Positions 31,567-46,500 of a DNA stretch of 64,000 nt are shown here, one piece after another. Numbering within the stretch: position 1 is the stretch's first letter; each line of letters opens with the position of its first letter. Position numbers and translations under genes: made by a program. The stretch lies in the NCBI RefSeq assembly GCF_958299795.1, contig NC_133201.1:21571298-21635297 (forward strand). Reading direction: 5' to 3'. Origin of the DNA: Porites lutea. Lineage: Eukaryota > Cnidaria > Anthozoa > Scleractinia > Poritidae. Below the pieces are notes generated by a model. The model was not told the DNA's origin. It did no database searches and saw only the letters and a list, made by a program, of their open reading frames with translations.

Positions 31567-34500
31567 CTATGACACAAATGTTGCATGAAAATTAATCATC
31601 ATCGTTTTCCACTAACGCGTTTACCGTGATCTCTGATTTGCAAAAAACTAAGCCAGGAAAGTTCATTTTCTCTTCGAACCACACTGAAAGGCAGAACCAA
31701 CAGAACCGGTATTTACAAAAAAGTTCCAATAAGAGTCGAATTGTGACTGAAAAAGAAATCATAAAACTAACTGCATGGAAGCGCGGGAAAACAGGAGGCG
31801 CACGTCTCGAAAGCTTTCCTTTCTGATTGGTTGAGAAGAAAACGTGATAGTTTTGGCCAATCAATACATAACTAATTGACAACCGCTTTCTTGCAATCGT
31901 TACTGAGGGCGATCAGGCCCTCAGTTTAACGACGAGAGTGCGAAGCGCGAGACATCAGAGAGAAAGGAAAAGAGAAAACCACTATTTTTTTTCAATTTTG
32001 GAAGCAAGGACCAAGGTAATAGCTAAAATAAAAGGACCGGATCCTAATAAAGGATCTTATCAGCTAAAAATTAAAATACAGAACAAAAGAAGCAATGCTG
32101 ATGTTACAGTCGGGAGTATATATTTCTTTGTTACCAATATTTCGGAAGGCACGGTTTTCCTTCTTCAGGGTCTTACATACAATCATGTAGGACCTTGAAG
32201 AAGGACGGCCGTGCCAGGCTTCCGAAATTTTGGTAACAAAAAATATATATTCCCGACTGTAAAATCAGCCTTGCATCTTTTGTTCGTTTTTTTTTTTCCG
32301 CCTGTGTTGCGCTGCACGCGAAGGGCCCATTCGCCTTGCTTAGCTCATGAAGCGCCTGTTATGCAGGCTATATTGCACGTGTATTCTTCTTATAGGATTT
32401 TTAGGATTCAGTTCATAACACTGTCCTTACCCCAAGACGCGTACACGGTTTCGCCCTCTTGCTCGGCGGCTGGCGGTTTGAACGCTTCCATCCAACGCGT
32501 TTTGTCCGTTCTGAAAGGCCGAAGAAAAAAATTATTGGCACCCAAAAAGGACGGAAGAAATTGAGCTCAAAGGGGCTCATCACGATTGTCTGAGTTCATT
32601 GTGTTAACAATGCCAAATTATGTGTCTTCATTCGCAATTGAACTTAAGAAATTATATGCGAATGACAGATCCCAGCTCCTCGTTAAGCAAACATGTCTCC
32701 TACGAGTTACAGTGGCGGATCCAGGGGAGGCTCCCCCCTTATTTTTAGACCAAACTGAGGCCCGAAGGGCCCAAAAAAGGTTTTTTTGGAGACCGCCCCC
32801 TCCCTCCCCCCCCCGCCGCCCCCACTTTTTCTTAAGGTCTGGATCCGGCACTGCATCATATCAAATTATCCGTTTCAGCCTTCTTCAAGTTTGCCCATCC
32901 GCGCCTCCTTTTGTACTTTCTGTGTTATTTATCCCTTTGTGTCATCTTTTAAGAGGTTATTTGTATGTTTCACTCAGTTTGGTGGCGTTTCTACTGTTTG
33001 AATCTTGATAAATTTTGGGACACAATTCCTTTAAGAACAAATTAGACAACTGTGTATAACACAAATTAAAAAGTGAACATCAGGTGACACATAATATTAG
33101 AACTACTTACTCGCTGTTGGCAGCCATCAAGAACTCCTTGGTTTTACTGTCAGAATTCTCTAACAATACCAACGAGAACACGTGGTCTAAACTCATATCC
33201 AATTCCTGAGGTTCTTCCACTTGGGTCATGTTACGTGTGGCGTAATCCAGAACTTGAAACCGATTCTCACTGATAAGAAATAAGTAGATTAGCTTGATAG
33301 GGAAAACAAAAGATGAAACTTTAACGATAACTAAATAATATTGGTCTAAGCAAATATCTCGGTAAATATCAGCTAACTTGTGACTTTGATTTTATTAACT
33401 TCGCTAAGACAAAGACAAAAAAATTGAACGAAGGACCCTTGCAACAGCCTGCGTAGACAATTATAACAAGCTTAAAGCATTCGCAACAATCAATTAACTT
33501 TCATACCTTTTCTTTTTCGCCAAGAGTAACAAATCGTTGAAAAGAAACATGTAAATAGATTTCAATTTGGGTTTTAGTCTCTTTAGTGGACTCTTGGAGT
33601 CCTCCACAACTTGCATAAGATCACCTCGTCTGAGCAGATATCGAGACGGTGTCGCTAAAGCGAGAGGCTGTAAAAATATACGAGTTATCAACTTGTGAGT
33701 ATTATTGAATACTTCATCACTACAACTATGCTAAGTATATATATCCTGTTATGTTCATCTCGCTATTCTGATATTTGAAAAATTATACCTTGGTCCTTAT
33801 TAGACATCGATCAGAATCAAGGGGGTAGTCTGCTGGTTGTGGTTTTTTGGGGGGGAAAATTTAATTTTTTAACAGCCCCATAATCCAATATTTTTCAATT
33901 TTCAAAAATATTTAAAATCCCCTCCCCCCAATTTTTAGAGAGATTTTACTTAACCCGTGAAATAGGTAGTAGAATACTACGCGCTACGGGCCCTTGCCAG
34001 ACGGCGGCCATTTTGTCCCGAGAGACTAAAGTATCGTTGTTTTACCTGTCTAGCCTCGCTCCCAAGTTTTTCACTGCGAGGTCGAGGATGGTAAAACAAA
34101 GATTTTTTCAGTCTCTCGGGACAATATTGTCACCGTGTGAATTAGGCCCATTATGTTCTAATAGACCTTTTAACCGATACGGCGGCCATATTGAATTAAT
34201 TCGATTTAAGGCGTATCATACGATGCCCAGGGGGCATGAGCACATTTCGTTTTTATTTTCGAGCGCTTTTCGGGACAGTTTTCTTAGAATAAGATTCTAA
34301 TGGCAAAAAAGATCCTTGTGCCGTGTTTGGATGTAATAATGATCGCCTTTTTCCCGAGAAATATACAGTGAAAGACTATATTTCTAATACTAAACTAGAA
34401 AAAGGCGATCATTATTACATCCAAACACGGCACAAGGATCTTTTTTCCCATTACAACCTTATTATTAGAAAACTTTAAGAAAAAATGCCCCGAAAAGCGC

Positions 34501-37500
34501 TCGAAAATACAAACGAAATGTGCTCATGCCCCCTGGACATCCTATAATACTCCTTAAAATTAATTCAATACGGCCGCCGTATCGGTAAAAAGGTCTATTC
34601 CCTTGTCTTCTTTTGTTTACTTGCAGCTATGTTGTAGTAGTTGTTATTCTCAGTTTCACTGGTAAAGTAAAATCACTCTATACATTAAAAACATTCAAAA
34701 AATCATCGAAAATTTCAAAAAATTACTGAACCAAGGACTCCAATCTAATTGAGTCATTTTTTGATTGAATGAGATCTTGGCTAGATATTTAAGAAAAAGG
34801 GCGGAAATGAACGAAAAACAACGCTTTTTACTAGACTGTCTTATTACTTGAAAACCACTCACATCAAAGAGTGTAACATAACAACAGAAAATACCACAAA
34901 AATATACATACAAAAACCTTTTTAATGTGCTCGGTTCCTATCCTAAGTAATAAGCAATCAAGCTGTTTTCTAACCTTTGTTTTGAATTCTATTTGTGTTT
35001 GCAAAACACAGATTTCCTCCATTCGTTCCATTTTTCTTGCCCCTTCATTGCAATCATTTACAATCTACAAAATACACATCGTAAGCCTCCAATTACATTG
35101 AGTCCTGAAGATATCCCAAACTCAGAGAGCAGTTTAAGTTCAGAGTTTGAGAAGGAAATAATATTTTTTTTTCAGGACAGGGGACGAGGAAGTGGGGTAA
35201 CATGTCCTTACTCATCACCAAGGTGTCAAAGAAAAGAGTTTTTTTTTAATCATGTTGAACGAAACGAGGGAAGTGCGAAAGAAGGTGCGGCATCTCCGCG
35301 ATATCCACGGGGTAAAAGTGGCAACAAAAACCAAAATTAGATGAAGTTTTTGTTCAGTGTTATTCACCTTGTTGATAGCAGCTAACGCCCGGTTTGATCT
35401 GTTAAACTCCTCACTTCCAGCTTCACAGTGTTGACAGATGGCCTAAGAAGAGAGGTACAAAATAATGACAAAAATATCAACAAAAAATTTGTTAATAGTA
35501 ACTCAAAGGAACGTAACACCAGGAGAGCCAGAAACGTCTTTAGCGTGTGGGTTTGGTCAAATATACAGTTATTTCCACACTCTCACCTCAGGATTGGCAC
35601 AAATAATAGACACGCTAAGTCAGACACCTTTTCCCAAAACTTGTCGAGTCGAATTCCTAACCCCTTGAACGCAGCATAGTTCCATCATTTAACTATCTTC
35701 TACGCCCAAAGAAAGAAAAGTTTTGCTGGGTTAAAGACTTTGACTTGACCTTGGAGTACCCAGGGTATCTGCCATTTGGAGGTCGCGCAGAAGACAGAGT
35801 CGGTGGCGCTTCGAACTGCACCGTGGAACTGTTCTAGTGGACGAATTTTGATCCAGTTTTCCGTGCAAAATGTGACAGCCAACCAAAGATGACCTTGCGT
35901 TCCAACAATCCCGTAGTGCATTTCGACATAGCGATACCAGTCAAGTCTTTCCGCGCAACTTGCAAATGACCATTTTGCCACTGTAGGAAACGAGAAGAAA
36001 GCTGGACGGGGTTAAATTTCGCAAAGCCTTCTAGCATTGGTGAGGGACGCGCCGGTGAGCTATTGGCCCATTATTTTCCTTCGCTAAAAACAGTCCTAGA
36101 AGTCTTTACGAAATTTAAACCGGCTCAGACTCCTCATTTCTACAGTGGCGAACGCCTGGTAGAGATGATGAAATTTGGAATTCGATATTCAAAATACTTA
36201 CATTCACAAGCAAAGGAAGCCTCGTTATTCTCTGCATTGGAAGAACGAGAAATGACTGCAGTGTCAAACCCTGTACTTCCCTTCTGCTTTGAAGTCTCTT
36301 CATAGCCTCCGAAAAACGCACACTCTTTCTGTAAAATAACAAAAAAAAACTGCATGTTCAGTTCTCAACACACCAAACTGCACAAATTGTCCCCAATTAG
36401 TACTTTCGTGCTAAATACATTGACACTCAAATAAAGTGCAAAAAAAATTTGTGTTCGAATACCGGCTTTGAGACACTCGTGAAATATACTAACGAGTGAG
36501 AGCGGCACCAACTCTAGGTTGACTGTGTAAAAAAAAATTGTAAGACAAAACATGTATGGCGATTGACATCCCTATCTTTCACTGTGAAATCCTTGTATTA
36601 CATACACAAGCATTTAAGCAGCGTTATCCCGGCAGAGATTAAAATTAATCGACTGAAAAAAACGAGAGTTGTTGCTACCTTTTAAAAAAATGATCACTCT
36701 TCTCAGTGGCGGATCCAGGGGAGGGGCCCGGGCCCCCCCCCCCCCGGCCCCCCCCCCCCGGGCCCCCCCCGGGCCCACTTATTTTTAGACCAAACTGAGG
36801 CCCGAAGGGCTGAAAAATTTTTTTTGGAGACCGCCCCCCCCAACCCGCTTATCTCAGGGTCTGGATGACCGCCCCCCCTCCCTTATCTGAAGGACTGAAT
36901 CAGCCACTGCGCTGCTTCTTACAATAACAGCTGTTTAATATTTGTTGTTCTTGTTTGCACTAGTTGTTTTTAGATTGGTTCACCCTGTAAGTAGAGCTTC
37001 TTCTTGCCTTATTGAGTGAGGAGGAGAAAAAAAGGCTCTGCCTGAATCGCGTAAAGCCTTTGAAGTCACCGAAACCTGAATTTCTGGACGAGTAAATCTT
37101 GTTTTTTCGTCAAACCGGTCTTTGACTGCGAACATCCGTTTATTGTTAAGCGGGTGGTCATGACTGAGCCCGCTGTACCAAGTGAACGGATATTAGGCCT
37201 GGGTTTGAAGCTGTATCCTAGCAACAAGCAGCGCATGCTCAACAAAGATTTTACTCTATTCATGCGGCAGGGTTCGTACACTTTTGAGCTCCTCAGATTC
37301 CAGGACTTTTTCCATGACCTTAGCTTTAGCTGTCACTTATTTTTAAAGCTTTTGTGTTTTAGAGTATTTCTGACCTTAAACAATTCAACAGACACAAACT
37401 CTGGTGTCCACCTAAATGAGTGCCGTTTGCGCTGTTCAGTCACTTCGCTCTATCTTACATTGTCCTTGATTTGTTATCGGCATTAACGAATCTACCAAAC

Positions 37501-40500
37501 AAAACTTCAATTTTCCATGACTTTCAAGGACCGACAATTAAATACCATGACTTTCAGGCCTAGAAAATGCAATTCTTAGATTCCATGACGCAGTTCCAGG
37601 TTTTCCAATGACATGTACGACCCTGATGCAGTCTCACTCAAGTACGGCAAAATCGAGCAAGTGAAAGCAAGGCTCTCCTAGCAAGGCGAGACTACTGACT
37701 ATAAAAATACAAACGCTATCTGTTTTTTTAGCTTACCTTAGATTTCTTAATGTTCTATCCTGATAGATCTGATTGGAACAGTATTTGACGTAAACCTCAA
37801 AGTACTGGGTAGCCTGTTATGGGATACAAATTCATGACGAGAGACAGTTGGCTAAGAACAGCACATGAGTTTTTACAACTGATTTCTCTCTCTCGGAGAG
37901 CAAAAAACTGGGCATTCTTTGCTAAGTTTAAACAGGTATAATGTGTAAGAAAAACAGATCTGATTGCAGAGCTGAGGAAAGTAAATACAGTAAAAACCCG
38001 CGACTAGGAACCTGCATTTTTCCAAGTTAGCCTAAACAGGTTCTTACATAAATGGTTATAAGCACAAATTTAGGCTATTTAGGTTCTTAAAGAGGTTCTT
38101 ATTTTCCGAAGAAAAATATACATTGTAGCTAAGAATATTTGGAGGAATTCAGTTCATTCTTTACGTATTTTAAAATTTGTATACAGTTGCAGTTGGAGTT
38201 GGAGTAATTAAGGCACTTATGTCTCCAAAGAGGATCCTCAATGTTGACTTTTCTCATTTGCCCAAGTGTATAGAATTTCTTTTATAGATATTTTTAGAAC
38301 GGAAATAAGAACCTGTTTCAAATTTTAGGCTAAACAGGTTCTTAAAAACAAGGTTCTTAGTCGCGGGTTTTAACTGTATTTTAGTCTAACAAAGACGATA
38401 TAGAAAGTGTTCAACTTACGTGCTGTTCAATAATGTCACTGATAGATGATATAACCAAAGCTTCCTTTTGGCGTGCACGCAAGGCCTGGAGAAAGCTACA
38501 AGGTAATGAACAAGTGATCAGTAACAAACATTCTAACCATAAAGTGAAACATTCGTTTAGGTAAATACCTTGGCTTTAATACATAGAAAAAAACAAGCCC
38601 ATTTTAAAATGGCAACGCCGACAAACAAACAAAAAAACAACACAAACAAAAATTAACAAACAACAAAACGAAAATAAACTGATTATGAAAATGGCAGCAA
38701 TTCTTCATTTAATCACCTTGGTGACCAAATTGGCCGGTGAAGTTTATAAAAATTAATTTCATATTTACCTCCCCCACAGTCCGAAAACCCGTAACACGGC
38801 ACCAAAGTGTGGCACAGAACCTATCCGATATGTGACGCTTCACTTATGAGTTCGCCGTTAGTCTCACAGAAACGGCGCCGAAATCACTGTTCTTGAGTGT
38901 GAACAGAAGTTCTATCTGGTATGGTTTTCGTGTAGACGCAAGAACTATCCGGAAGTCTCGACAGTGATCACCAATGAGAAAATGCTTTGATCGTTTATCA
39001 AATTCTCTCAATTGAATCTTTAAGAAATGTACGGAGATCAGTGTGGAAAATTGGTATGTTGATATTAGGGCTTAAAGGGTTAAACATATGTCTAAGAATC
39101 ATCAACCCTTTACTTGTTTAATAAAACTGTTATTACAGAAAGGCTGCATTAACTTACTTCTCACTGACAGACTTGATGGAGTTGATATTAGAAAACAGCA
39201 CATGTGACTGGCCTCGTTCTAAAACACACAGCGAGGAACCTGCGTTTAACTCTTCTGATTTGATGAACTGTGACATCAGAATATTTAGACTTCTGAGATA
39301 ACTTGCCTCTGACGTAATCACCTCAAACATCGCCTGCAATCAACACAGTTAAAGCACTCTCTTTACTACTGTGCGACCTTATAGTTCAAATGACAGTTCT
39401 CACTTCCACGATTCAGTACCAACGAGTATATCTCAAGAAGTAGTGACCCTATGTCCTATAGTGACCCTGCCCCAAACCTCTGTTTCAAAGCGAGGCTTTT
39501 TATTCTCATGCAAATGAGAATAAAAATCATTTCTTTTGGTTGATATTTGTTGTCATTAAAAATAGAAGCAAGAATGTTATGAAGTTAACCATGTGTTGCA
39601 TGTCATTGAAAGGCAGAGTAAAGCAAATTTTCTATTTTAAGTGCTCTGATCGGGAGTCCCACCATTCGTCTTGTAGGTATACGTACTGCACATGCGTGGC
39701 TAAGTAAACTTATAGCTGATGGAACAGTAGCTGCATCCCACAAGTGTTAGACCTCAGGTCCAGTCGAGTGTTTTCTTTACTATAAGACGGACACATCTCA
39801 AAGACGGACAACAGACACTGTTGAAACCATCAACGAACACTTGAGAAGTGCTTAGTGCAGTGAAAAATACCTCAAAACGGATATGTAGGTGCTCTACAAG
39901 ACAGTCAATTACAAAATCTTCAATATTTTGTAGTCTTTCTCCAGTTCGCAAAGTTTATACTGTTACACTTTTATACCACGAAACCGTGAACACTTGCTTT
40001 AAATGAACGTTTGATTCATAGACAAGAAAATGATTTCATGTATATAATTATATTACTGACCTCTTGTCTTTTGCGTTCCTCTCGTTTTATGTTGTCTAAA
40101 ATGCCACTTTCTTGGACCTGCGGAAGAGGAGCATATCATGAAAGACCTTCGAATCGCTCATTCTACTTAAAGATACCCTTACGTATCCTCTATTCAAAAG
40201 ATTGTTACTATGTAGATAGATGGATAACGGTTTCCTACTAAGCAAGAGCACTAACTTAAACTCGAAAAAAGTATTTATGTGTACTTCCTAGAAAATTAGA
40301 TACGTTTAGAGAAAAATGAATTTTAAATTTCATTAAAAATTTCAAAATGTGGAAAAATAAAACTGTTAAAACGTTACTTAAAATTGATTGCTAAAAAAGG
40401 TTATAAACAGATGAGCAAGATTTTTAAAGTTGAGGGTTACAAAGACATCTAAATCTTGCGTTGTTACAGCCTTTATGAAAGCACTGATTGACGTAAGCTA

Positions 40501-43500
40501 ACTCTTTATCCAAAGTTGAGGTATCAAGTATTCCACTGAATATTTACCATTTTATTATCTTGCTGTATTGATCCAAGGTAACATGAACTCTCTCACTCAA
40601 AGTTTATCGCCACTATTGTTAAAATAAATTTACTTAACATTTCCTTTAAATTTTAAGAGAAAACTATTATATCTATATGATTATCAACAAACCTCTGGTA
40701 ATTCACACCAAAGCACTCTCATGTTTCTCAGCGTTCCTTTTTCTAGCTGTTCCAAGAAGGCTTCATCATCCGTTAGTGACTTATCACTGCTGTCACTGCC
40801 CATGCGCTGTCGACTAATGCTTCGCTGACGCTGCAGTGTGCACCGGGTATAGACCTGGTACAAGGGCTCTGTTAAAACAAGTGAAAGAAAAAGCAAAGGT
40901 TTGCAATGGCTACATGCACAAAAAAAGACTGTAAGGGACATGTTAACTCAAACTGCGCTGCTCATTTACTTCATAGATATATTCGCTATTCTGAAACTTG
41001 AAATATTGTATAATTTTTGGACCACTAAAAGATTATAGAAAACTTCCCACTTATCCCTATGCCTTGCATATAACCAACCAATCATGGATGTAAAATTCTA
41101 GGCCAGTTTATATTTTCACTTAAAATTTGCTGTATTCATTCAAGGAACCTCTCAAAGGTTTTTTTACTTGTTTTTAAAGAACTGAAATGAAACCTTTATG
41201 TTGAGTCAGAATAGACAGTACAACAGAGAAACAAGGCACTTTTTGCTGTATACATTGCATTTCCTCCATCACACAAATGATAAGATTCAGGCACACTTTT
41301 TGGCCTTGTTTTTTTTTCCAACATAAAATGGAGACAGAAAGAGCTCTGGATGATGTCACCTTAGTCAATTAAATGTTGCACAAATTTAAATCCTGGAAGG
41401 CCAGGAAAGACTAATTTGCCAAGAAAACTAACCTTCTGCAAAAGTGTCTCTTTCTTCATCTACAAACAAACATAAACACATAACGGTTAAAGTGCCCTTG
41501 AAACGATAACTGTAGCCTGCAGAAGAGGAGCTCTTTTATTTTTCATGTGAGCAAAGGCAAACTCAAGGTAGGCACAGAGAGAGAGAGAGACATGCCCAGT
41601 GGGCCCATCATGTGTGTGTCGCGCTCATTGCTTACTTTCTGCTTGCCTTTGCTGACCTGAAAAAAATGCAAACAAATCGCACCTATAGTGCAAGGTACGA
41701 AAACTGTTTTTGTGTAAATTGTAGCTATAAACTTTATCATAATTCAATGTACAGATCCAAAATATGAGATCTTTTGACGTAAAAGAAATGGTTTTACAAG
41801 CCCTTAAATTTAGCCCATGTTGCCGCAAAGCAAGTACATACAGTACTAGTTGTTATCATGCTCTAATAACATTTTAACACTTTAATCAAACATTATAATG
41901 TTCAAAACTCACTCAATTTTTTTTAAGGTTTTGGGTCATACAGTCTATAGTGTGTTATCAACCTTGTGAGTAAACAAACCAGACTCTCTGACACTACATG
42001 GTCATCTGATTTTATTTTATCGCTCGCATGACGGCGGATGAAATTAGAATTTACTCAGCAATAAGTCATTTAATAAGAAGGCAGCGTGGCCGAGTGGTCA
42101 GCGCGTCAGACTTGCAATCCAGCCCTCCCAGGTTCGAGTCCTGCTCTGGCGAATTGCTGGAGTTGCTCTCGGTTGTCTTGAGTTCAAATCTTCGCCCACT
42201 CTTGTAAATGTAAATAGCCAAGTGGGTGCCTCCTGCCAGTTGGGGTTTTTGATCCTGTTATGCTGTATTTGAATTATCATTTGCTTCTAAGTATTTGAGT
42301 GGAGTGCCTGTAAACCAGCTGGATAAGCTAAGTGCACTTTCCACAATAAACAAGCCTTTAAACCATTTTTTAAAAACCTTTTACATAACCATTGTTAACA
42401 AAATGTCTTTACCTGAAGAAAATCCCTCTCCATCTGACTTGTGGATAGGCTGTGAAATATGAAAGAGTAAAAAATTAAATACCCTGTTATAATAACCATT
42501 TTACGGTGGTAAAGAAGCTGAAATTATACTTAAATTCAAAAGATGTTCAATGTAAAACTTAAGGGTAGTCACATCATGACAGGGAGCAAGGGGTAGCAGT
42601 ATATATGTGTTATTGAGCTGTACGCGTAATGTCAAGACAAGTTTTTTTAACGTTTGGACCAAGATGAAGTTAAAGTACTCGCCTCAGTTGTTCAAAGGGT
42701 GGATAGCGCTATCAACTGGATAGATCTCTATCCACTGGAAAGTGCAATTAGTTTCCAGTGTAATTACACTGTAATTCCACTTTGTCAGGACAGCTTGAAA
42801 ATCAGTTTTAGATGCACATCCATTTGAATTAAGCAAGAATTTGAAACATTTTGTCTTACTGTAAATTCCCAAAAAACTCTACCTGCCCATGTAACTGGAA
42901 CTCAATACACTTACAAGAAAATAATTTTCCACACAGCTCACCTCTGCATAAAGATCATCCACCTCATCATAAACATCCCCATAATTGTTTGGGGGTTCAG
43001 GAGGAGAGATGCTCTCTGGAGGAACACAGTAGTCATGAGAGGAATCCGATGAGAAGGAATGTTCTGATGATGCTGAAAAATAACATAAAAAATAAATGTC
43101 TTAATAACGCACACAAACAGCATCACCTGGCTAAAAAGGCTTATCAGTGCTCATCTGGAGTAAAGGTCAGTTTTGACAATACTGAACTGTATAAATTATA
43201 GTCAACTTTCTTCTAAAACCACAGGTAACCCAGGCTCACTATTTGTGTCACGTACAGGTGTCATATAACATACTCCTATGACCTACATGTGCAAAAGATA
43301 AACACTACTAAGACTGCCTATGTTTGTCTTACAGATAGTTGACGTATGTAACAGAGATACTGCGGTGTTGTTTGTGCACTGTTTAATCCTTAATTGAATG
43401 ATAATTTCTAGGAAGGATGTTACTGTGAATTACCATCATTGTGGTCATCACCATCCTCTTCATCTTCATCTTTTTCTTCAGTTGGTGGTTCTGTGTAATC

Positions 43501-46500
43501 ATGATCACTGTCAGAAAAGTCAGATTCATCTGTGCTCAGGTCTGTTATTAAAACAACAACAAAACACAAATTAACAGCTACTTAAACAAGTTTGCACTTA
43601 ACTATTTCAGCCCTGTTTGCTTACCTATTTTTAACAACTATATTTTGTTTGTATGTTATCTTGTGCAATAAAAATGAAAATATGTCACTTGGGTGCAATA
43701 GGTATCCACTGAAAAAGCATGAAACAAGCAAGAGGGCTGGATAATAGCCAAGTTCTGTTTTCCCACTTTTCTGGGGTAAGATGAAGTCAAATGTAAAAAA
43801 GCAAACATTCATCCAGATTGACAGAGCAAGCTTGGTTAATAAAGGATTTATTATACCACCAAAACAAAATCTCTTCTCAAGGCACAAACTGGGCAGTCCC
43901 AAGACGGCAAGACCCCTGTTCTCCCTAAATTTTAGCTCAGCAGGTAAGGGACCATTCATGACCAGTAAGGCAAAAAATATGCACCAGAGGTGCACTTTCC
44001 CTGGGGGGAGGGGGTTAGTGGAGTGAGGGACATGGCCCTGCCCCCGATGGGAAATTTAGGAGCTACATGTAAATTCTCTGAAACTTCACTCCCTCATTTT
44101 AAGACCTATTTTACACAAATGGGCCTTTGTTATCTTAAGACAACAATTTAAAACATTTCATATTTAATAACACTTCCAAAATGAGCAGCCCATAAAATGA
44201 AATGCTGTGTATACTTCAGTACTTTTCCATATATATTTATTCATTTTCTTTATGAGAATCAGATCAGATCATACAATAACGTACATGTAACTTCCTTTTT
44301 TAAAATCTACATTTTTTTATTTTAGTAAACCTCCAAGTGGCTGGAGGCAGTAAGAAGGGTTGCTTCAAGTGGTAAATATTACCAGTTAACACCTGATAAG
44401 GGGAGAACACTGAAGACTCAAGCAGCTAATCAGACCACAGGATTTGCTTCACTGATCATGCCCTCTTTTTTTAATATTATGGACACAGCCACATAATAAA
44501 AATAATTCTGTCAATTATGCCCCACAAGATGTCTTTTCTGTAGAATGTGCTTAAGCTAAGGTTGTTTGGTATTGTGACTAAGTTCTCTGCAGTGTGCAAA
44601 ACTGATCATTTTAAAACTTAGATGACTTGTAAGGAATATTTCAATCTCCAAACCTGTCTAAGTATTCAAAAACATAACAAAGTAAAGTATGTCTTCTAGA
44701 GCATTACTTTTTACACAGATGCTTTCACAGTTCTTTAAACAGTAAACAAAATAGTAGTACAGCAGTTAAAATGTAAGCTATAGTGCTTACCACACTGGAG
44801 TCCATTCAAGGTGTGTTTTCTCTTCAAGCTGCTCACAAACCCAGCCACTGCCTGTTCATCTGCTGTCTCGTATGCAGCAGCAGCTGCTCTCTTTTCTTGA
44901 ATGTCTTCCATAAACTCACTGACAACATGATCATCAGGTGTTTCATAAGTACCACCTGCCTCATCTGTAGGAGCTCGGGCGGGACTGTGGGCTGATGATG
45001 CACTCATGGGTGGACTTGTACCAATAAATGCATGTTCATATGCATATGAGTATTGAGATTGGTCTGGGCAAAAGGAAAGAGTGTATGAGAGCATAGTCAA
45101 GTCAGCGCTAATGGGCCATAATTGTTAGTTTCACTATACAATGTTTTACAATTGCCTTTCTTCGTTCATATTTTGTCTTCTGTATTTTTTTCTTCTACAT
45201 ATATGTTTCTTTTTCATGCCTCTGTATCACTCTACTGTAATGTACATGTATGACCTTCTAAATTATACAACTGTATATACCTTAATTAATTGTATACTAA
45301 TGGAGCGGATTAAGCACAAAAAAACAAGTACATGTACATATACAACAAAATATAATGTATGCACGTTGTCTCAAAATGTCACCAGGATCAGTGCACACAC
45401 AAAATAACAGAAAATTAATGTGATTACAGCTGTACATGTAGCCTAACAAGCGAGGCATATTTCCAGCACAATAATATTAAACTGCTGATTTGGAAGGGCT
45501 ATATGGAGTCAGTTAAATCATGAAAATCTGTTATTGAACCAAGAATGATTCAACGGTGAGAAACTACATGTACTTAACAAATCGATCACAATTTTCCATG
45601 GTCTACACTCCTAGAGACCATAGAAATGACATCATAAAATGTTCAAAACTCAAGTGAAACCACAAGCCACAGGCGAGTAGTTTCACTACAAAGTCTTGAA
45701 CATTATGGCATCATTTCTATGGTCTATAAGAGTGTAGACCATGGAAAATTGTGGTCGATGTGTTTTTTAAAATAACATTTATTTTTAGTTTCCTGCGAAC
45801 TTTCTCGAAAAATCACGTGTGACATGCTACGTTATTTCCACGGTCTATACTCTCATAGACCATAGCTCTCGACCGATCAGCATGCAAGGATTTGCTAAGT
45901 TATTGTACAAAGTATTATTGACTTTAACTTTGTAATACAAGCAGCATTGTGCTATTACCTTCAGCTAAGGAAACATTTGATATTGCACTCATTGAAACAG
46001 ACTTGCTGACAGAAAGTTTAACACCGCCCCCTTGTGTATGATCATAAGCAGAGACGGGTCTTGGGCGTGGCACAGGTGGTAAAGGTGGACCTTTTAACAC
46101 TGTTGCTTTCTCAGTAACAGGGGTAGCCCCTGGGGGTAAGGGTGGTGGTCTCCTACTAGCTTGCACTCCATTACTTGAGGAACGATTAACGACAGGATGA
46201 AGAGTTTTTCTTTGCGTTGCCAACCTTTTCTTTTGAGTCTCAGTCCCTACAACTGTAAATGACATGCAAGAATCAGGATAGTTAGAGGAAGAAGCTACGT
46301 CACTGTACTAGCTTTTTAAAAAGAATGACATTAAATACACCAACTGTACTTGCTATCTTTTCAAAAAGCTAAAATAAGTCTTCTCTCATCCATTGAATTC
46401 CAAAAAATAATGGTCCATGTATGTACGACTAGTAATATTTAAATGTACTGAAAATGCTTTCTGTCATCTTCTGCTACAGATGGCAAGGATTGACATGGAT

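Noticed and set aside
32096-32283. Hammerhead ribozyme
   Set aside because: CTGAAGA and GAAA boxes are present, but base 10.1/11.1 pairing at stem II fails in my reading, so it is left as a Penelope-like motif only.
31592-32564. Several ORFs of 86-117 codons in RhoGEF introns
   Set aside because: They cross confirmed exon borders and transposon ends in the wrong frame or strand.
42080-42150. A genuine tRNA gene in the RhoGEF intron
   Set aside because: The tRNA-like head lacks a proper acceptor and is followed by a SINE body also found at 50205.
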